A stretch of DNA of 64,000 nt. It comes from Planococcus citri (taxonomy: Eukaryota > Arthropoda > Insecta > Hemiptera > Pseudococcidae). Where the stretch lies: positions 16,368,001 to 16,432,000 of the forward strand of contig NC_088679.1 of the NCBI RefSeq assembly GCF_950023065.1. The letters are read 5' to 3'. Shown here in pieces: positions 59,501-64,000 of the stretch. The position numbers and the translations under genes were made by a program. Positions within the stretch are counted from its first letter, which is position 1, and the number at the start of each line of letters is the position of its first letter. Below the pieces are notes generated by a model that saw only the letters and a list, made by a program, of their open reading frames with translations, was not told where the DNA came from and did not search any database.

Positions 59501-61180
59501 TCTAAATCTGGCTCATTTCCCATAAAAAAAATCAAAATTCGATCGAATTACCATAAAAGGGCCAAATTTGGAATTTCAGCTGCAGAAATTATCTTCTCGA
59601 TTTTCGTCGAATTTATAAAATTATTCTAAATTTAATCAATTTTCCACGAAAAAAAATCGAAATTTGATCAAATCACGATAAAAAAGGCTTTTGATATTTT
59701 AGCTGCTAAATTCCTTTATTTGATTTTTGTCGAATTTTTAGAACTAAAAATCTAGCTCATGTGCTACGAAAAAAATCAAAATTTGATCACATTTACCTTG
59801 AAATAATTTTTAAAATTTAAAATCTAGCCCATTTCCATGAAAAAGGTCAAAGCTTTAATGAAATTAACATGAAACCACCAAAAATTGAGAATTCCAACTG
59901 CTGGAAATGCTGGATTCCTTTTTTGATTTTTTGTCGAATTTTCAAAATTCTAAATCTGATACATTTTCCATAAAAACAAAAAGCAAAAAAAAAAACTTGT
60001 ATTTGATCAAATCACGATGAAAGGGCCAGATTTAGAATTTCAGCTGCTGAAATCAATACCTTCATTTTTGTCGAATTTCAAAATTCCAAAATAATCTTTT
60101 ATCGAATTTCTAAATTTTGAAATCTGATCTATTATCTGCGAAACAAATTAAAATGTTATGAAATTAGGCATCTATCATAAAAAGGCATAATTTGGAATTT
60201 CAGCTGATGAAATCCTTTTTTTGATTTTTTTCGAATTTTCAAAATTCTAAATCTGGTTTATTTCCCATGAAAAAATAAAAATATTTGATCAAATTACTAA
60301 ATTATTTTAGCCGCTGAAAATGCTGAAATCGTTTTTTGATGTTTGTCGAATTTTTAATATTTCAAATCTAGTTCATTTCCTATGAAAAAAAATCAAAATT
60401 CGATTAAATTACCATAAAAGGAGCAAATTTGGAACTTCAGTTGTCGAAATCAATGTTTTGTGGAATTTTCAAAATTCATAATCTACGACCCATATTCTGT
60501 AAAAAAAAATCACGAATACCAAATTTGGAATACGTAATTTCAACCGCTGAAATAATTTTCCAAATTTTTGTCGAATTTTTAAAACCTGTTAATCTGATCC
60601 ATTTTTCATGAAAAAAAAAATCAAAATTTCCTCAAATTTACGTAAGACAAAGTTTTGGAAATGCTGGAATCCTTTTTTGATTTTGTCGAATTTTCAAAAC
60701 ATCAAGTCTAGCTCATTTCCCCCGAAAAAAAAAATCGGAATTTGATCAAATTAACATAAGGGGGTCAAATTTTGTATTTCAGTTCAGCTGCTGAAATCAA
60801 TACCTCGATTTTCGTCGCATTTTTGAAACTTTAAATCTGGCTCATATTTTTTTTAAAAAGAAAGAGATCAAAAATCTGATCAAATTAACTTAAAAAAGCC
60901 TTTAAAATTTCAGCTGATGATTCGATTTTTGTCAAATTTTTAAAATTCTAAATGTAGTTAATTTTTCATGAAAGAAAAAAAATCAATATTTAGTCAAATC
61001 GACATAAAAGCCCCAAATTTGGTTTAAAAATCCTCTCTCGACTAATTCGTATTTTTTCATTTCAGATCTCACGTTCCTGATAACTTACTTTCGAGATCAC
61101 GTCTCATTTTAGTCTCTTCGAATTGGATCTTCGACTGCCAATCTTCAAAAAAACGATTACCAGAATCTACCTACAGATAA
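47506..61180 (+). CDS. LIG4: DNA ligase IV (15 exons, 888 aa)
   Basis: Exons: 47506-47655, 49793-49950, 50042-50196, 50276-50451, 50541-50752, 50849-51003, 51086-51281, 51362-51488, 51577-51700, 51792-51985, 55239-55376, 55468-55723, 55798-56189, 56709-56827, 61066-61180; 2667 nt in one frame. ATP-dependent ligase that seals breaks in non-homologous end joining with XRCC4/XLF in the nucleus. The DNA-binding domain is in exons 1-4. The adenylation motif ETKFDGER puts the nucleophile at Lys264 (human Lys273), followed by KYFSRNGYDYT, DGEMM, VFDILYLNG, EEGIVVKNP and GWYKIKPEY. The OB domain includes GRVGSGYSDEEL and TLRFPRVQKVR. BRCT1 begins near residue 645, the XRCC4-binding linker follows (YDEYGDSYG), and BRCT2 ends at about 888. 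Length is close to human (911). Intron 7 is GC-AG; introns 1, 10 and 14 are swollen by repeats. Confidence 0.95.
47903..49475. mobile_element. foldback element, ACAAGGGAACCTCTTGAGGT family, copy 2, in LIG4 intron 1
   Basis: The left end (acaagggaacctcttgaggtg at 47903) is matched by the right end (acctcaagaggctcccttgt at 49475). Inverted inner blocks include gcccaagttcatttt, cttgatcagtaaaaatgg / ccatttttactgatcaag, and cattctggagcctccagcgcga / tcgcgctggaggctccagaatg. Internal units contain aactcgttaaacaggtcgag in both orientations and gaggtgtcactctcaaaatc. It is the same family as 22123-23254 but longer (1573 bp) and with both termini present. No coding capacity. Confidence 0.8.
51282..51361 (+). 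other. GC-AG intron (LIG4 intron 7)
   Basis: The only join that keeps the ligase frame between ...NRTKVTTG and EEIMDRLNQAI uses exon end ACTGG followed by gcaagt, a consensus GC donor, and the acceptor ttattcag at 51361. The nearby GT at 51286 would leave the wrong phase and shift the next exon out of frame. The intron is 80 bp and contains in-frame stops. Confidence 0.85.
51986..53330. other. first part of LIG4 intron 10, no gene
   Basis: It includes the short repeat gggtgtttgtaatt...acacccgtcg (52238-52280) also seen at 5778. About 52480-52960 contains four degenerate units around gtatgacatgtcgttttata, gtttttgaaagcactgaatat-gaata, distantly like the 15.1 and 19.2 kb arrays. No coding features. 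Confidence 0.6.
53331..55130. repeat. CTGGAG tandem array (about 165-bp unit) in LIG4 intron 10
   Basis: The unit contains aaatttcggctttccaacct, cgattgataacattttgtgg, caagtttcaaaaatctgctg-gaggctccag, aaattttctaaaagttgctgg, aggctccaaaacgacttgaa and accacctccagtcgacttaa-tggcg. The anchor gtcgactta recurs near 53454, 53749, 53915, 54080, 54331, 54495, 54657 and 54821, with mutated copies near 53617 and 54243. The right edge (54905-55120) is the superfamily outer module (gaactgctcaaaa, aatcgatttggcaagacgaaa, aaatttgattttcaaaaattcg). No left outer module was found, so the element is truncated or open-ended. Open frames on both strands are repeat artefacts. Confidence 0.8.
56260..56311. repeat. strong stem-loop in LIG4 intron 13
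   Basis: GGTGACCCCGACG (56260-56272) is perfectly mirrored by CGTCGGGGTCACC (56299-56311) around a 26-base loop, with extra GTGAT/ATCAC pairing inside. Its GC content is far above its surroundings. It is not a tRNA (no arms or box A/B). It could be the remnant termini of a small transposon or a regulatory hairpin. Confidence 0.7.
57560..61020. repeat. degenerate tandem repeat filling LIG4 intron 14
   Basis: About 3.4 kb is built from units of roughly 100-200 bp containing ccaaatttggaatttcagctg-ctgaaatcaat, tcaatttttgtcgaatttt, aaaattctaaatctggctca, tttcccatgaaaaaaatc and aaaatttgatcaaattacc. At least 15 copies carry TTTCAGCTGCTGAAA or a close variant, an inverted repeat with a 3-base centre. 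Each TTTCAG also resembles a 3' splice site. The true acceptor (ttcatttcag, 61065) is just beyond the array. Confidence 0.85.
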
Positions 61181-63116
61181 CCTCGTTTTATCATCTCAAT
61201 ACTCTGATTAAATCTACCCTATAATAGTTGTAACATTGAGAAAAGAAACGTTACCAAATTTCACCCTTATCTATGAAATATTGATATAAAATACCTGTAG
61301 TTAATATAATCGATGGTAAAAGTTTCATCAACATTATTTGAAGGCAAAGGTGCACTATTAAAACACCACTGATACCAACCACAACCCTGCATGTACCTGT
61401 TGTCATAGCGATATGTTTTGTATATTGTATGTAAATTCTAAATTCTACACCAAGTTTCCCTCCACCAGAAAAAAAAAACACTTTTTTAAAAACCACGTCC
61501 ATCGTCCAGCAGAGGTTATTTTTCATTCGTACGATTCACGAACGTATTTATAAGCTCCTTATGCTAAAAATAATCACTTACACCGAGTCTCAGATCTTTT
61601 TACACGTTATCATATCTCTAACTGTAATTACACAATTATTCTCTTATCGTTTCTAATACCATTATTAATGTATTATTCGATAAAAATACGCATTATCTAT
61701 TATTTTCAAACTTGAAATAATTTCAAAACATCTGTAAAAAAAACTTTAATGAAAAATACAAGTAATAATACATTAACGTATGATGTTTGTTTCTTTTTGA
61801 CAAATTAAAAGTACAAGTACAATACACACATTAAAATGTATACAAAAAAAAAACGGTATTGGGGAGTCACACGTATTTGAAACAGACTTTAAGAAAACCT
61901 TTAGAAAAAAACTTTGATTCTTTTAAACTATTTTCGACCCTTCAAAAGTTCAAAGGTAAAAAAAATTTTACACGATACCCTGTAACAGTTCTCTCCTTCT
62001 CTAAATTATCACAACACCAACGTGTACTATCGTTAAACAACAATCGTCAAAAGTATCGTTAAAATATGAGTTTAAAAAACATATATAAAAATTACAACAG
62101 GTCTATAAACAACATAAGTGATGACCAAGATAAATGCAACGTTATTGATTCAGATCGGTATACATATGTAAAATTGAGTAAATACACACACGAAATTGCA
62201 AAAAGAAAAAAAAACACATTCTACACATAAATGCATACACAGCTGAGCATTACGAAGCGATTACTTAATTATTTCTTTCTTTTAGTAAGTATCTCAACTA
62301 GAAAATAGAAAAATTTCCCAGAACGATAAAAAACACGTATGGAATGTACAGAAAAATTTACACCACGATATTTTATTATACATTCGACGCACGTAATATA
62401 CTCCGTAGTCGTGTTTTTTCGGTCTTTCGCCCTACTTCGATGTCGACTCGACAATTTTATTTCAATTTTTTTAGAAAGAAAAAATATACCTTGGAAAGTT
62501 ACTCTTAAATCTTAATACACAAGTTAACTAGATAGCATTAGCGAGAGCTCGCGGAGCTTAAATTTTTAGGCCTCTGTATAATTCGGTTTAATATAATATT
62601 ATTAAACACATCGTCGCACAATAATAATTTCTTTGAATTTTTTCCCTTTCCCTTCGGTAATACTCGAAAAATGAGAGGAGAAAAAAAAACAATTAACAAC
62701 TTAAAAAGTACGCAAGAAATTCGCGATGAAGGGGCATACAAAATAGAGAAAAATAAAAAATAATACACACAATGCGAAACACACCTTATTAATTATGGGA
62801 AAAAACACTATAGCGTACACAAACTCACAAACATATAATATTATAACATAAAACGTATCATAGTATAGTAATATTAAAACCTGTAATGTATAAAATAGTA
62901 GTCAGAAGAGGCGAAATATATAAAACTATAACGTAATGTAATGTTAGAGTGAAGTATTCGGGTTGTACAACTTGTGTGGAGCATACACATATTCAAACAA
63001 CGATGGAAAAAGAAAAAGGAAGGAAATAAAAATAAAATAATACACAGATAAAATAGTACGTAGTAATATAACCGCGGTAGGAAAATCGTCGATAAAAATT
63101 CCGAATATAAAAAAAG
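61181..63116. other. intergenic; probable opposed 3' untranslated regions
   Basis: No coding evidence. The sequence is unique, AT-rich and low in the foldback repeats that dominate elsewhere, as expected for 3' UTRs of the converging LIG4 (+) and the candidate minus-strand gene at 63117. No polyadenylation site could be fixed with confidence. Confidence 0.5.
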
Positions 63117-63215
63117 TTATAAAATATAACGTAATGGTATGGTAGCTATAACGAAGCAGTCAATTTTGGTAGCTAAATTAGGAATGCTGAGATCCTCCGG
63201 AAAACGGTCTCGGAA
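63117..63215 (-). CDS. possible last exon of a minus-strand gene extending right
   Basis: On the minus strand a good acceptor (ggtgttctgctttcag, AG at 63217-63216) is followed by 32 open codons starting FRDRFPEDLSIPNLATKIDC and a stop at 63119-63117. Composition over the first 20 codons is coding-like. The phase is unknown; another frame would end earlier (VPRPFSGGSQHS). No family is recognised and upstream exons would lie beyond the window. Confidence 0.4.
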   Translation of the reverse strand, partial: FRDRFPEDLSIPNLATKIDCFVIATIPLRYIL

Positions 63216-63319
63216 CTGAAAGCAGAACACCCACAATATGAATTAATTAGGTATAAAATTCAACTTCATCTACATACAACTGGGAAGAATATTATTAATT
63301 TATTATGTAGTTATGTATT

Positions 63320-64000
63320 TTCTCACGATTTGTGTCGCAAATGAATCGATTTTTGGTCGCGAGATCTGTTTTTTTTTAAAGGATAAAATTGATTTTTTTC
63401 ATTTGGAACATGTTCGATCATTCAAGATCGAAAATCGCAAACGAATCGATTCGTGAGATTTAATAAATCGATTTTTGATCTTGAAGTCTATTTTGGTCTA
63501 AAATAGTTTTTCTCATTTCGGTCGTGTTCGATCATAAGTGATCGAAAATCGCAAAAAAATCGATTTTCGATAGTATTCGATTTTGATGTTCGATCATACA
63601 AGATCGAAAATCGCAAACGAATCGATTCGTGAGATTCGATAAATTGATTTTCGGTTATTATCGATTTCTGATATGGAAGTCTATTTTGGGCAACAATCGA
63701 TTTTATCATTTCGAATTTCGATCGTGTTCGATGAGTTCGATCATGGAGGATCAAAAATCGCAAAAAAATCGATTTTCGATCACAATCGATTTTTTTGGTC
63801 GCGAGATTGTTGTCGAAGCTAAAATTAATTTTATTCTTTTATTTTGGAATACGTTTGATCATAAGATATCGAAAATCGCAAACGAATCGATTCATGAGAT
63901 TCGATGAATCGATTTTTGATCTGGAAGTCTGTTTTCGGCTAATATCGATTTTTCATTTCGATCAAATGTGATCAAAAAATCGCAAAAAATCGATTTTCGA
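63320..64000. repeat. ATCGAT-rich tandem repeat reaching the window end
   Basis: Degenerate units contain gatcgaaaatcgcaaacgaa-tcgattcgtgagattcgat, aaatcgatttttgatctgg, aagtctattttggtcta and tttcgatcgtgttcgatcat. The anchor gatcgaaaatcgcaaa(c/a) recurs near 63427, 63541, 63603, 63749 (variant) and 63867, spacing 62-146 bp. It is rich in ATCGAT and TCGA palindromes. It continues past the end of the window. Confidence 0.85.

Overview
This is a eukaryotic nuclear window, AT-rich, with multi-exon genes, GT-AG introns and very dense non-coding repeats. Widespread TACCTACC/GTAGGTAG microsatellites, insect-style short introns and the gene set (uridine phosphorylase, TFIIIC subunit 3, DNA ligase IV) suggest an arthropod, plausibly a sap-feeding hemipteran such as a mealybug or aphid relative. 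That placement is inference from overall texture and is not proven here.

Genes from left to right. Two tandem six-exon uridine-phosphorylase-family genes lie on the + strand (4035-7908 and 12677-14185). They share every exon boundary and splice phase, so they are a recent segmental duplication. Both keep the ribose/phosphate side of the family active site but have lost the Gln/Arg pair that normally reads the pyrimidine base. A minus-strand first coding exon encoding a clear signal peptide lies at 28474-28567; the rest of that gene was not found. Three tandem minus-strand paralogues of a small coiled-coil, single-pass membrane protein (38889-43478) are unrecognised. Divergent from them is an intron-less CDS for the TPR protein GTF3C3/TFIIIC102 (44619-47045). 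About 460 bp downstream, in the same direction, begins a complete 15-exon DNA ligase IV gene (47506-61180). A possible last exon of another minus-strand gene is at 63117-63215.

Most of the remainder is repeats. The main theme is long inverted-repeat (foldback) elements of about 1-2.8 kb with no coding capacity, in which one or both arms carry internal tandem arrays. Many contain the near-palindrome CTGGAGGCTCCAG. Several separate copies lie at 0.24-1.0, 9.7-11.7, 15.4-18.2, 22.1-23.3, 36.3-38.4, 47.9-49.5 and 53.3-55.1 kb, two of them inside ligase IV introns. One copy carries a cleanly delimited nested element (15914-17683). There is also a 1839-bp Tc1/mariner-type MITE with TA duplications (29143-30981), a 919-bp TIR element (25502-26420), two Helitron-like hairpin-CTAG tails (about 20.1 and 25.9 kb), and arrays built on GGTAATTACC, GATC, TTTCAGCTGCTGAAA and ATCGAT cores.

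Functionally, ligase IV is the end-joining ligase of NHEJ, GTF3C3 is a Pol III assembly factor, and the phosphorylases would act in nucleoside salvage or a derived reaction. Nothing in the layout ties them into one pathway. No protein-coding transposase, CRISPR array, rRNA or tRNA was found.
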